From: Burkholderia sp. PAMC 26561 | Lineage (GTDB): Bacteria; Pseudomonadota; Gammaproteobacteria; Burkholderiales; Burkholderiaceae | DNA length: 64,000 nucleotides | Direction: 5' to 3' | Assembly: GCF_001557535.2 (NCBI RefSeq) | Contig: NZ_CP014306.1 | Location: 2,852,001 to 2,916,000, forward strand | In this document: in pieces, positions 50,250-59,258 of the stretch | How the letters are laid out: every line of letters begins with the position of its first letter | How positions within the stretch are numbered: the stretch's first letter is position 1 | Position numbers and translations under genes: made by a program | The notes under the pieces: model-generated | Database searches by the model: none | What the model was told of the DNA's origin: nothing | What the model saw: the letters and a program-made list of their open reading frames with translations, nothing else

Positions 50250-51860
50250 ATGGACAACATTATGGAAACCGCTCCGGTTTTAACGGTGAGCGGCGTTGGC
50301 AAGACCTATGCGGAGCCGGTGCTGGCGGGCGTCACGCTGGACTTGCGCGCGGGCGAAGTGCTGGCGCTGACCGGCGAGAACGGCGCGGGCAAGAGTACGT
50401 TGTCCAAGATCGTCGGCGGACTGGTCGATCCGACTGCTGGTTCCATGACGCTTGGCGGCGAGCCTTACGCGCCCGCGAGTCGCAAGGATGCCGAAGCGCT
50501 GGGCGTGCGTATGGTGATGCAGGAGCTGAACCTTCTGCCGACTTTATCGGTGGCGGAAAACCTGTTCCTCAACCGTCTGCCCCAGCGCAAAGGCCTGAAA
50601 TTCGGCGGGATCGACCGGGCGGCGCTGCGCGAGGATGCGCACCACGCAATGCGCCAGGTCGGACTGGACGCGATCGATCCCGATACGCTCGTGGGCGAAC
50701 TGGGCATCGGGCATCAGCAGATGGTCGAGATCGCGCGGAATCTGATTGGCGATTGCCGCGTGCTGATTCTCGACGAACCTACGGCCATGCTGACCGCGCG
50801 TGAAGTGGATCTGCTCTTTGAGCAGGTCGAGCGGCTGAAGGAGCGGGGCGTGGCGCTGGTGTACATCTCGCACCGGCTGGAAGAGTTACGCAGGATTGCG
50901 GGGCGCGCGGCGGTATTGCGCGACGGCAAGCTGGTCCATATCGACGCCATGGCGAACCTGACGAGCGACCGGCTTGTCACGCTGATGGTGGGACGTGACA
51001 TTGGCGAACGGATTGATCTGGGCGAACGGCGAATTGCCGATGTTGCGCTGAAAGTCGAAGGCATGCGCCGCGCTGACGTGGTTCGCGACGTGTCCTTCGA
51101 AGTCAAGGCCGGGGAGATTTTCGGCATCAGCGGGCTGATCGGCGCGGGCCGCACCGAGCTGATGCGGCTGATCTACGGCGCGGACAAGGCCGACGGCGGC
51201 GTTGTATCAGTGGCGCATCAAGGCGGAGCGCTCACGCCGGTGAAGATTGCATCGCCGGCTGATGCGGTGAAGAACGGCATCGCGCTCATCACGGAGGATC
51301 GGAAAGGCGAAGGTTTGCTGTTGCCGCAGCCGATCGCCGCGAATATTTCGCTGGGGAACATCGGGGCGGTATCGAACAAGGGTTTTGTCGATGGCCGGCG
51401 CGAAGCCGCGCTTGCCCAGACGCAGATCGACGCCATGCATATTCGTGCGGCGGGTCCGTCGCAGCCGGTCTCGGAGTTGTCGGGCGGCAATCAGCAGAAG
51501 GTCGTGATCGGCCGCTGGCTCGCGCGTGATTCCACGGTGCTGCTCTTCGATGAACCCACGCGCGGCATCGACGTCGGCGCCAAGTTCGACATCTATGCGC
51601 TGATGGGCGCGCTCGCGCTCGAAGGGCGTGCTCTGGTGGTGGTATCGAGTGATCTGCGCGAGTTGATGCTGATTTGCGATCGTATCGGCGTGATGTCGGC
51701 GGGGCGGATGACCGGGATCTTCGCTCGCGATGACTGGACGCAGGACATGCTGCTCGCAGCGGCGTTCGCGGGCTACGCGAAACGCGATGAGATCTTGCAA
51801 GATCCCATCGTGCCGGACGCAAAGGCGCCGCCGGCGGAGACGGGGGAAGTGCAACGATGA
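50250..51860 (+). CDS. Sugar ABC transporter ATP-binding protein (RbsA-like)
   Basis: Tandem ABC ATPase, 536 aa. First domain has Walker A TGENGAGKST, Walker B VLILDEPTAML and a diverged signature region. The second domain has the usual degenerate Walker A (GAGRTELM), signature LSGGNQQKV and Walker B VLLFDEPTRGID. This pattern is typical of RbsA/XylG/MglA proteins. It starts 249 bp after the binding-protein gene. No RbsC-type permease follows: 347 non-coding bases separate it from the LacI gene. Confidence 0.94.
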   Translation: MDNIMETAPVLTVSGVGKTYAEPVLAGVTLDLRAGEVLALTGENGAGKSTLSKIVGGLVDPTAGSMTLGGEPYAPASRKDAEALGVRMVMQELNLLPTLSVAENLFLNRLPQRKGLKFGGIDRAALREDAHHAMRQVGLDAIDPDTLVGELGIGHQQMVEIARNLIGDCRVLILDEPTAMLTAREVDLLFEQVERLKERGVALVYISHRLEELRRIAGRAAVLRDGKLVHIDAMANLTSDRLVTLMVGRDIGERIDLGERRIADVALKVEGMRRADVVRDVSFEVKAGEIFGISGLIGAGRTELMRLIYGADKADGGVVSVAHQGGALTPVKIASPADAVKNGIALITEDRKGEGLLLPQPIAANISLGNIGAVSNKGFVDGRREAALAQTQIDAMHIRAAGPSQPVSELSGGNQQKVVIGRWLARDSTVLLFDEPTRGIDVGAKFDIYALMGALALEGRALVVVSSDLRELMLICDRIGVMSAGRMTGIFARDDWTQDMLLAAAFAGYAKRDEILQDPIVPDAKAPPAETGEVQR

Positions 51861-52207
51861 ACCGGGTCCCGCGCTGCCTGGCACAGCGGGTGCTTTGTTG
51901 AGACGCTTCGGGCGGAATGGAAACCGTTCAGTGGTCAGAAGAACGACGCGTTACGTTACACGCTGCTTATTCGCGAGAAGCAGCGAGGTAACAAAGAGGA
52001 CACACGCAGCTCGGACTGCGGACGTAGCGAGCATGAAGCCGGCACGGGGATGCACGCCGGCTGACGGCCTTGAGGCTGATGAACTTGAGTCGGGGCCGCG
52101 AACCAGCGTGGAACGGGTGCTGCCGGGCGGACTGCCGAAAGGCAAGCGTTGCGAGTGCCAACTATAAGAGCAAAAGCAAGACCAAAAGTCAGAGAGAAGG
52201 ACCAAGT
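51861..52207. other. Region where a permease gene would be expected
   Basis: About 347 bp, no protein gene. The RbsA stop overlaps an ATG (ATGA) starting a 14-codon frame (51857-51901, ending TGA), perhaps the residue of a deleted permease. The longer frames here have no membrane-helix composition, so no permease remnant could be recognised. The LacI ribosome site lies at the end. Confidence 0.5.
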
Positions 52208-53218
52208 ATGGCGACGATCAAAGATGTAGCAGCCATTGCGGGCGTTTCGTTCACAACCGTGTCTCATGTGGTGAACAACTCGCGGCCTGTATCGGCTGAA
52301 GTGCGGGTCAAAGTAGAACGAGCAATCCGGGAACTGGACTATGTGCCGTCGGCGGTGGCGCGTTCGCTCAAGGCGCGCAATACGCTCACCATCGGCTTGC
52401 TGGTGCCGAATGCGACCAATCCGTATTTCGCGGAACTCGCACGTGGCGTGGAAGATGGGTGCGCGAAGAACGGCTATTGCATGTTCTTCTGCAATTCCGA
52501 CGACGACCCCGCCAAGCAGCGAAGCTACCTTCGTGTGCTGCAGGAAAAGCGCATCGACGGGCTCGTGATTGCATCGGCGGGAGAAGATGCGGTGCTCGCG
52601 CAAAGTCTTGCCGGCGCACGCGAACCGCTCGTGATCCTGGACCGGAATATTGAAGGGGTATCGGCCGATCTGGTGCAGATCGATCACGAAAAAGGCGGGT
52701 ATCTCGCCACGCGCCACTTGCTGCAACTCGGACATTCGCATGTTGCCTGCATCACCGGACCGATTGGCACCGCGGTGAGCGCAATGCGCGTCCACGGCTT
52801 CATCCGGGCGATGGCCGAGCGCGGTATCGAGATCGAGCCGAATGCAATCCAGCAGGGCGCGTTCTCGGCGACAGGCGGTTATGAAGCGGCGTCGCAACTC
52901 TTCGATACGTTAAAGCCAACCGGCATTTTCGCGTGCAACGACATGATGGGCGTGGGCGCGTTGCGGGCGGCGGCGGAGCGGGGAATCAACGTGCCGAAGG
53001 ACTGCTCGATCATCGGTTTCGACGATATCGAATTGAGCCGGTACACGTATCCGGCTTTGTCGACGGTTGGGCAATCGGTGCGGGAACTGGGCGAGCTGGC
53101 GGCTCAGACGCTGATTGACCGGATCGCGGGGAAGGTGCCGGCGAGCACACGCCGGCGCGTGGTCACGCCGCATATGATCCTGCGGGAATCGACCGGGGTC
53201 GTGCCGCAACAGGCTTGA
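52208..53218 (+). CDS. LacI family transcriptional regulator (RbsR-like)
   Basis: 336-aa regulator. Start ATG 52208 has AGAGAAGGA upstream; a 46-residue upstream extension is rejected. N-terminal HTH MATIKDVAAIAGVSFTTVS at residues 1-19, then a sugar-binding domain TIGLLVPNATNPYFAELARGVE with FACNDMMGVGALRAA and SIIGFDDIELSRYTYP. It likely controls the adjacent ABC genes. No ribokinase follows, unlike many rbs loci. Confidence 0.92.
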   Translation: MATIKDVAAIAGVSFTTVSHVVNNSRPVSAEVRVKVERAIRELDYVPSAVARSLKARNTLTIGLLVPNATNPYFAELARGVEDGCAKNGYCMFFCNSDDDPAKQRSYLRVLQEKRIDGLVIASAGEDAVLAQSLAGAREPLVILDRNIEGVSADLVQIDHEKGGYLATRHLLQLGHSHVACITGPIGTAVSAMRVHGFIRAMAERGIEIEPNAIQQGAFSATGGYEAASQLFDTLKPTGIFACNDMMGVGALRAAAERGINVPKDCSIIGFDDIELSRYTYPALSTVGQSVRELGELAAQTLIDRIAGKVPASTRRRVVTPHMILRESTGVVPQQA

Positions 53219-53649
53219 TGGGTCGGTTGGCGCTGCTTCGCGCTTAGGTCGAACGCCGCCCGTTTGAAATCCGCGTTGGGCACAACGAGTGTCTCAACGC
53301 GGCTCTCTGTTTCTCTCCAAAACGCTGGCTGCCAGCCACGCTTCTCCCAGTTCGCCCCGACCCTGCTAAATTGCGCTTCATTACACATCTCATTCATGCA
53401 TGACCGCCGACGAGCGCAGCGTCCGTTTTAACGACTTACTAAACATGAACTTTTCAGGGTTTATCCGCGTCCTGGCGCAGAAAATTGCTAAGGGTTAATC
53501 CTCTGACGAAACATCATTTCAATTTTTCCCTAAAGTGCGTGGCTTACAGGCCGTAAATCTGACCAAGCAGGCGCATTCGGCCTCGTCGTGAAGAACGATG
53601 GGCTGGATACTGCCGCCGATCATTTCACACACGCGGTTCAAGGAAAATC
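53219..53649. other. Intergenic region upstream of the chemoreceptor
   Basis: About 430 bp with no gene. Contains the sigma-28 promoter listed separately; the remainder is unremarkable. Confidence 0.5.
53531..53557 (+). promoter_or_regulatory. Sigma-28 (FliA) promoter of the chemoreceptor
   Basis: TAAAGTGC, an 11-base spacer, then GCCGTAAA; compare the consensus TAAAGTTT-N11-GCCGATAA. Located 93 bp upstream of the ATG of the chemoreceptor. Predicts expression with flagellar late genes. Confidence 0.8.
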
Positions 53650-55368
53650 ATGAACATGAGTTTCACGATCAAGGCCCGGCTCGGCCTCACGATGGCTTTT
53701 CTCGGCCTCTTGCTGGTGGCGATCGGCGGCCTGGGCCTTTACGGCATGACGCAGTCGAACCACGCGTATCGCGACACGTTCGAAAATCAGATGCCAAGCG
53801 CGAATGCCGTGAGCAACGCAGAACTCTATACCGCCCGCGAACGCCTGGTGTTCGATCGCGCGGCTTTCCTCGCCGGTACGCCGGAAGCAGCACCGACCAT
53901 TGAACGCGGTGCGATGATGCGCTCTAAAGCTGATGGTTTCTGGAAAAAATATACCGAACTTCCCGTGTTCAACGATCACGAAAAGCAGCTTGCGGAGGCA
54001 TCGAATACAAAACGCCTCGCGCTTCAGAAGCTGATCGATGGCGGGTATGACGCGGTGAGAGCCAACGACCAGGCGCGCATCGTGGAATCAGCCAAGGCGA
54101 TGCAGGCAACCTACAACGAACTCTCGGGCGCCAATGACGCGCTGCGCAAGTTCCAGTTCGATGCCGCCCGCCAGGGTTACGACGCGGCCCAGGGCGCTGC
54201 GTCGACTTTTGAAACGCTGAGCCTGACTGCGATCGTGATCGGACTCGCCGCAGCCGCGTTCTCGTGGTTTGCACTGCGCCGCGCCATCGGCCGGCCGCTC
54301 GACGAGGCGATCGAACACTTCGACGCGATTGCCGCCGGCGACCTGCGCCGCCAGGTCAACGTTGCATCGCGCGATGAAATGGGACTGCTGATGCAAGGCC
54401 TTGCGCGCATGCAGACGAGCCTCGTTGCAACGGTTCGCAGCGTGCGCTCGGGCAGCGAATCCATTGCGTCGGCGACCAAGCAGATCGCGGCGGGCAACAT
54501 CGATTTGTCGTCGCGTACCGAGGAACAGGCGTCGGCGTTGCAGGAAACTGCGTCGAGCATGGACGAACTGACCGGCACGGTGAAACAGAACGCCGATAAC
54601 GCTCGCCAGGCCAGCTCCCTTGCGGCCAACGCATCAGAAATTGCAAACAAGGGCAGCCGCGTGGTCGCACAAGTCGTCGGCACGATGGGCGACATCAACC
54701 AGAGCTCCGCCAAGATCGCAGACATCATCACGATCATCGAAGGAATCGCCTTCCAGACGAATATTCTCGCGCTCAACGCGGCGGTCGAAGCGGCGCGCGC
54801 AGGCGAAGAAGGACGCGGTTTTGCGGTCGTGGCAGGCGAGGTGCGCAGCCTCGCGCAACGGTCATCGGCGGCGGCGAAGGAGATCAAGGGTCTTATCGAT
54901 ACCTCTGTCGAACGCGTCCAGTCGGGCACCTCACTGGTCGATGAAGCCGGCCGCACCATGGCCGAGATCATCGGCGCCGTGCAGCGCGTAACCGACATCA
55001 TGGGCGAGATTGCAGCAGCGTCGGAGGAGCAGAGCAGCGGGATCGAGCAGGTTGCGCGCGCCGTCACGCAAATGGACGAAGTGACGCAGCAGAATGCGGC
55101 GCTCGTGGAAGAAGCGGCCGCGGCCGCACAGTCACTGGAGGACCAGGCCGGGAAACTGCGCGAAGCCGTGGCTGTGTTCCATCTCAACGACGACGGATCA
55201 GCGGTCGTAGGCGCGGCTCGGACGGCTCCTCGTACCGTGTCGTCACCGGGCGCGGCGAAGTTCCGGCCTGCCGTTGCGCTCAAGGCCAAAGGCGTTGCTC
55301 CGGCCAAGCCTGTAGCGGCTGCCGCGCGACCGCTGGCGACGGCGGGCGGCGATTGGGAAACGTTCTGA
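53650..55368 (+). CDS. Methyl-accepting chemotaxis protein
   Basis: Transmembrane chemoreceptor, 572 aa. First membrane helix about 11-33, periplasmic four-helix-type sensor domain to about 188, second helix about 190-211, HAMP region about 212-265 ([22 protein letters not shown]). The cytoplasmic hairpin tip [38 protein letters not shown] is canonical. The C-terminus GGDWETF resembles the NWETF pentapeptide that tethers CheR/CheB. Start ATG has AAGGAAAA upstream. The sensor domain does not reveal the ligand. Confidence 0.95.
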   Translation: MNMSFTIKARLGLTMAFLGLLLVAIGGLGLYGMTQSNHAYRDTFENQMPSANAVSNAELYTARERLVFDRAAFLAGTPEAAPTIERGAMMRSKADGFWKKYTELPVFNDHEKQLAEASNTKRLALQKLIDGGYDAVRANDQARIVESAKAMQATYNELSGANDALRKFQFDAARQGYDAAQGAASTFETLSLTAIVIGLAAAAFSWFALRRAIGRPLDEAIEHFDAIAAGDLRRQVNVASRDEMGLLMQGLARMQTSLVATVRSVRSGSESIASATKQIAAGNIDLSSRTEEQASALQETASSMDELTGTVKQNADNARQASSLAANASEIANKGSRVVAQVVGTMGDINQSSAKIADIITIIEGIAFQTNILALNAAVEAARAGEEGRGFAVVAGEVRSLAQRSSAAAKEIKGLIDTSVERVQSGTSLVDEAGRTMAEIIGAVQRVTDIMGEIAAASEEQSSGIEQVARAVTQMDEVTQQNAALVEEAAAAAQSLEDQAGKLREAVAVFHLNDDGSAVVGAARTAPRTVSSPGAAKFRPAVALKAKGVAPAKPVAAAARPLATAGGDWETF

Positions 55369-55392
55369 TGTCGAGTTGAATGCAGGGCTTTC

Positions 55393-55424
55393 AACGCGCC
55401 GCGAGTTTTCGCGGCGCGTTTTCG
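55393..55424 (+). terminator. Likely terminator of the chemoreceptor gene
   Basis: AACGCGCCGCGA-gttt-TCGCGGCGCGTT long stem with TTCGTTT after it; the T run is imperfect. Confidence 0.55.
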
Positions 55425-55486
55425 TTTGGCCTCAGGAAAACGTTCGCGCGTATCTCCGGGCGATGTATTAAACGATCGTGTGGAAT

Positions 55487-55522
55487 GGGTATCACAGCGG
55501 GTATCACAGCGGGTTTCACAGC
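55487..55522. repeat. Three tandem copies of a 12-bp unit
   Basis: GGGTATCACAGC at 55487-55498 and 55499-55510, then GGGTTTCACAGC at 55511-55522. It sits 90 bp upstream of the hydratase start. Multiple of three, so it can be read as a Gly-Tyr-His-Ser type repeat in frame with an extended hydratase ORF, but ribosome-site evidence favours a non-coding reading. Confidence 0.8.
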
Positions 55523-55612
55523 AGTATTCGAAGGGCGCGCATCCGATTCGCGGCCGTTGCCAACTTCCCCGTACACTGTGCGCTGCATCCGATAACTATT
55601 TCAGGACATGCC

Positions 55613-56374
55613 ATGACCGAATCCACTCTCGCCGCGCAACTCGTGCAGGCCCGCCGGCAGCGAACGCTGATCGAGGACCTCGAGTCGGCAGATATTCCCG
55701 CCGATGCCAACGCGGCTTACGCCATCCAGCATGAAGTCCTGTCGCTCACAGGCGCCCGGATCGGCGCGTGGAAAGTCGGCGCACGCTCGCCCGGCGCGCA
55801 GGCGAACACGGCGCCTATCGATGCGGAGCTCGTCCACACATCACCGGCGCGTATTGCGCATGCGTCTTTCTTTCGCGTTTTGATCGAAATGGAAGTGGCA
55901 TTTCGTTTTTCTCATGCACTTCCGGCGCGCGCGGAAGCTTACAGCCGCAGCGAAGTATTTGCGGCGCTGGGCGGCATGGCGGTGGCGCTCGAAGTCGTCG
56001 ATAGCCGTTTCGCCCAATGGCCGAACCTTGCGCCGCTTGCGCAACTAGCCGATTCGCAGAACAACGGTGCACTGATCGTGGGCAAGATGGAGCCGTACGA
56101 AGTGATCTCACCGGGCTTCGACTTCTTGTCGCCACAACTCGAACTGACCGTCGACGGTGTCTCGATCGTTCCGCCGACCGCAGGCAACCCCGCTGGTGAT
56201 CCACGTGAACTGCTGGTGTGGTTCGTCAATCATTGCAGCACGAACGGACATACTGTGCAGCCTTTCTGGACCGTCACGACGGGTTCGTACACGGGCGCAC
56301 GCCGCATCGAAGGGCCAGGTGTAGTAAGTGGACGGATTGACCGGATCGGGGATATTGAATTGACGCTCGAATAG
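55613..56374 (+). CDS. 2-keto-4-pentenoate hydratase-like protein (FAH superfamily)
   Basis: 253-aa protein of the 2-hydroxypent-2,4-dienoate hydratase / fumarylacetoacetate hydrolase superfamily. Start ATG 55613 has TCAGGACATGCC before it. Visible are YAIQHEVLSLTGARIGAWKVGARSPGA, then metal-site type acids in IEMEVAFRF and the motif ALEVVDSRFAQWP. The C-terminal part includes GDPRELLVWFVNH and FWTVTTGSYTG. It stands alone with no aromatic-degradation genes around, so the substrate is unclear. Confidence 0.9.
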   Translation: MTESTLAAQLVQARRQRTLIEDLESADIPADANAAYAIQHEVLSLTGARIGAWKVGARSPGAQANTAPIDAELVHTSPARIAHASFFRVLIEMEVAFRFSHALPARAEAYSRSEVFAALGGMAVALEVVDSRFAQWPNLAPLAQLADSQNNGALIVGKMEPYEVISPGFDFLSPQLELTVDGVSIVPPTAGNPAGDPRELLVWFVNHCSTNGHTVQPFWTVTTGSYTGARRIEGPGVVSGRIDRIGDIELTLE

Positions 56375-56471
56375 GCATGACGCATGCGGCCAAAGCGCGC
56401 ATGAACGAAGCTTTAACAAGTTTGTAACGCTGAGCGCCAATGCTATGGCGTTGTAGAAACAGCACTAAATC

Positions 56472-56497
56472 AAGGCACTCGAATGAGTGCCTTTTTT
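56472..56497 (+). terminator. Intrinsic terminator after the hydratase gene
   Basis: AAGGCACTC-gaat-GAGTGCCTT stem with seven T residues, 98 bp after the hydratase stop. Confidence 0.85.
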
Positions 56498-56706
56498 ATT
56501 CCGCAAATCCCTTTGCGCATATCGGGTATTGAATGAACAAGCACACATGCAACGCCAAAAAGCCGGGTAACGGAGGTCAACCGATGCCATTGCGACTCGT
56601 TGTGTAAGAAAGACCAAAAAGAACATTGCGTCTGCATCGTTTGGGCTTGGTTGTGCGTATGTACGCATGGAGCAAGGCAGTCGATGCGTCACACATGCTT
56701 CATCGC

Positions 56707-56760
56707 GGTGGATAACATGTGGATGAGTCTGTGGATGACCGGTAGATAAGCGATGGATAA
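56707..56760. repeat. Five phased TGTGGATAA-like elements
   Basis: Nine-base elements begin at 56707 (GGTGGATAA), 56718 (TGTGGATGA), 56730 (TGTGGATGA), 56741 (GGTAGATAA) and 56752 (GATGGATAA), with spacings of 11, 12, 11 and 11 bp. Each differs from the DnaA box TGTGGATAA by one or two bases. Spacing close to one helical turn places them on one face of the DNA. Function unknown. Confidence 0.65.
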
Positions 56761-57082
56761 CCTGGGGCATAAGCACGCTGCACAAACGCGGCGCGCGACT
56801 TGTCTGCGGCAGCAGCAGCCGGGTGCTTCGGCTGCCAGCGTGCGCATGAGTCCAGGGCTTGTACAGCAAGGCTGTGCAGCTATTGCCGAAGACGTTTCGC
56901 GAGTCGGGATGATGATTGTAGGTGAACGAAAATATTCCACCAAGCTAGGAATACTTCGAAGCAAATCAGCAACGCATTTGCATGAAAAAAAATTCGAATA
57001 GGTTTAGGATGAACTGAAGCGATGTTGTTCTGATTAGGCGCGCCGCGCACACATTGCTTTCTGACTTCGGCGAGGAGGTAGC

Positions 57083-59005
57083 ATGGATATCTACAGCAGT
57101 TTCGCGACCCGCTTCGAAAAAACCCGCGAGGAGGAATTCTCGCTCGAAGAGTATCTCGCGCTCTGCAAAGACGATCCTGCAACGTATGCAACAGCGGGCG
57201 AACGGATGTTGGCGGCTATCGGGGAACCGGAGTCAGTCGACACGCGCACGGACCCGCGTTTATCGCGTGTGTTTGCAAACAAGGTGATCAAGGTGTATCC
57301 GGCATTCCGTGAGTTCTACGGAATGGAGGAAGTGATCGAGCAGGTGGTGTCGTACTTCCGGCATGCAGCTCAAGGGCTGGAAGAGAAGAAGCAGATCCTG
57401 TATTTGCTGGGTCCGGTAGGCGGCGGCAAGTCATCCATTGCCGAACGTCTGAAGCAACTGGCCGAGCGTGTTCCTTTCTACTCAATCAAGGGTTCCCCCG
57501 TCAACGAGTCACCTCTTGGCTTGTTCGACTACGACGAAGACGGTCCCATTCTCGAAGAGCAATACGGTATTCCGCGCCGCTACCTCAAGAACATCCTGAG
57601 CCCGTGGGCCGTCAAACGCCTTCATGAATTCAACGGCGACATCCGCAAGTTCCGCATCGTTCGCCGCTATCCTTCCATCCTTCGCCAGATTGGTATCGCC
57701 AAGACCGAACCGGGCGACGAAAACAATCAGGACATCTCGTCACTGGTCGGCAAGGTCGACATCCGCAAGCTCGAAACCTTTTCACAGGATGATGCCGACG
57801 CCTACAGCTACTCCGGTGGATTGTGTCTCGCGAACCAGGGCTTGCTCGAATTCGTCGAAATGTTCAAGGCGCCAATCAAGGTCCTGCATCCGCTCCTGAC
57901 CGCCACTCAGGAAGGCAACTTCAAGGGTACGGAAGGTTTCGGCGCGATTCCGTTCGACGGCGTGGTGCTGGCTCACTCGAACGAGTCGGAATGGAAGACG
58001 TTCCGCAACAACAAGAACAACGAAGCACTGCTCGATCGTATCTTCGTGGTAAAGGTGCCGTATTGCCTGCGCTATGGCGAAGAGATGAAGATCTACGAGA
58101 AGCTGCTGCGTAATTCTTCGTTGACGAACGCAGTGTGCGCACCTGGCACGCTGAAGATGATGGCGCAAATGGCGGTTCTGACGCGTCTTCATGAACCGGA
58201 GAATTCCAGCCTCTTTTCGAAGATGCAGGTCTATGACGGCGAGAACCTGAAAGACACCGATCCAAAGGCGAAATCCTTCCAGGAGTACCGCGATTTTGCG
58301 GGTGTAGACGAAGGCATGAACGGGGTATCGACCCGCTTTGCGTTCAAGATTCTCTCGCGCGTGTTCAACTTCGATTCCACCGAAGTTGCGGCCAACCCGG
58401 TGCACCTGATGTACGTGCTCGAACAACAGATCGAACGCGAGCAGTTCCCGCCGGAAACCGAACAGAAATACCTGTCGTTCATCAAGGACGTGTTGGCCTC
58501 GCGGTATGCCGAGTTTATCGGCAAGGAGATTCAGACGGCTTACCTGGAATCGTATTCCGAGTATGGCCAGAACATCTTCGACCGTTATGTCACCTATGCC
58601 GATTTCTGGATCCAGGATCAGGAATTCCGCGATCACGATACCGGCGAGAGTTTCGACCGTGCGTCGCTGAATGCGGAACTGGAGAAGATCGAGAAGCCGG
58701 CCGGCATCAGCAACCCGAAGGACTTCCGCAACGAGATCGTGAATTTCGTGCTGCGGGCGCGGGCGGCGAATGGCGGCAAGAATCCTGCGTGGATCTCCTA
58801 CGAGAAGCTGCGGGTGGTGATCGAGAAGAAGATGTTCTCGAACACTGAAGAGCTCCTCCCGGTGATCTCGTTCAACGCCAAAGGTTCGGCGGAAGAACAG
58901 CGCAAGCATGAGGATTTCGTCAACCGCATGGTCGCAAAGGGTTACACGCCGAAGCAGGTTCGTCTCTTGTGCGACTGGTATCTGCGTGTTCGCAAGTCGT
59001 CGTAA
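57083..59005 (+). CDS. PrkA family serine protein kinase (YeaG)
   Basis: 640-aa AAA+/kinase protein of the PrkA/YeaG family. Start ATG 57083 follows GAGGAGGTAGC. P-loop GPVGGGKSSIAERL near residue 110, NEALLDRIFVVKVPYCLRYGEE in the AAA core, and the C-terminal kinase-like region. In enterics it pairs with YeaH under stress and stationary phase (family knowledge). First gene of the prkA-yeaH-spoVR set. Upstream is the 700-bp region with phased repeats. Confidence 0.95.
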   Translation: MDIYSSFATRFEKTREEEFSLEEYLALCKDDPATYATAGERMLAAIGEPESVDTRTDPRLSRVFANKVIKVYPAFREFYGMEEVIEQVVSYFRHAAQGLEEKKQILYLLGPVGGGKSSIAERLKQLAERVPFYSIKGSPVNESPLGLFDYDEDGPILEEQYGIPRRYLKNILSPWAVKRLHEFNGDIRKFRIVRRYPSILRQIGIAKTEPGDENNQDISSLVGKVDIRKLETFSQDDADAYSYSGGLCLANQGLLEFVEMFKAPIKVLHPLLTATQEGNFKGTEGFGAIPFDGVVLAHSNESEWKTFRNNKNNEALLDRIFVVKVPYCLRYGEEMKIYEKLLRNSSLTNAVCAPGTLKMMAQMAVLTRLHEPENSSLFSKMQVYDGENLKDTDPKAKSFQEYRDFAGVDEGMNGVSTRFAFKILSRVFNFDSTEVAANPVHLMYVLEQQIEREQFPPETEQKYLSFIKDVLASRYAEFIGKEIQTAYLESYSEYGQNIFDRYVTYADFWIQDQEFRDHDTGESFDRASLNAELEKIEKPAGISNPKDFRNEIVNFVLRARAANGGKNPAWISYEKLRVVIEKKMFSNTEELLPVISFNAKGSAEEQRKHEDFVNRMVAKGYTPKQVRLLCDWYLRVRKSS

Positions 59006-59258
59006 TTCGGTGCGTCGCGTTACGGTTACGGTGCGTTCAGTCTTGAGCGAAGGAGGAAATCTGTTCCCAAGCGAAACCAGGCAAAACGTGATTGAATCAG
59101 GAATGTGTTGCTAGTTCTATAGTCATACGTTCGCGTGACGCCGGTATCTAACCGGTGAAACGCGAGCACCTTGGCGAGTGCTTGTCGGTCCGCGCCGCAG
59201 CGTGCGGTTGAGGCAAACGAGCGCTTCGCTTCCTCGCCAATTACGCGGGAGACTGGAT

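Larger units (their letters stand above)
56375..57082. other. Long intergenic region before prkA
   Basis: About 708 bp with no supported gene. Contains a terminator (56472-56497) and the five phased TGTGGATAA-like elements (56707-56760), listed separately. The frames here have no protein-like composition. Confidence 0.55.

Noticed and set aside
51861..52207. Permease remnant beyond the 14-codon ATG frame
   Set aside because: Translations in all frames lack hydrophobic helices; only the gap itself supports a deletion.
55487..55522. CRISPR-like repeat
   Set aside because: 12-bp units directly abut with no spacers and no cas genes are present.
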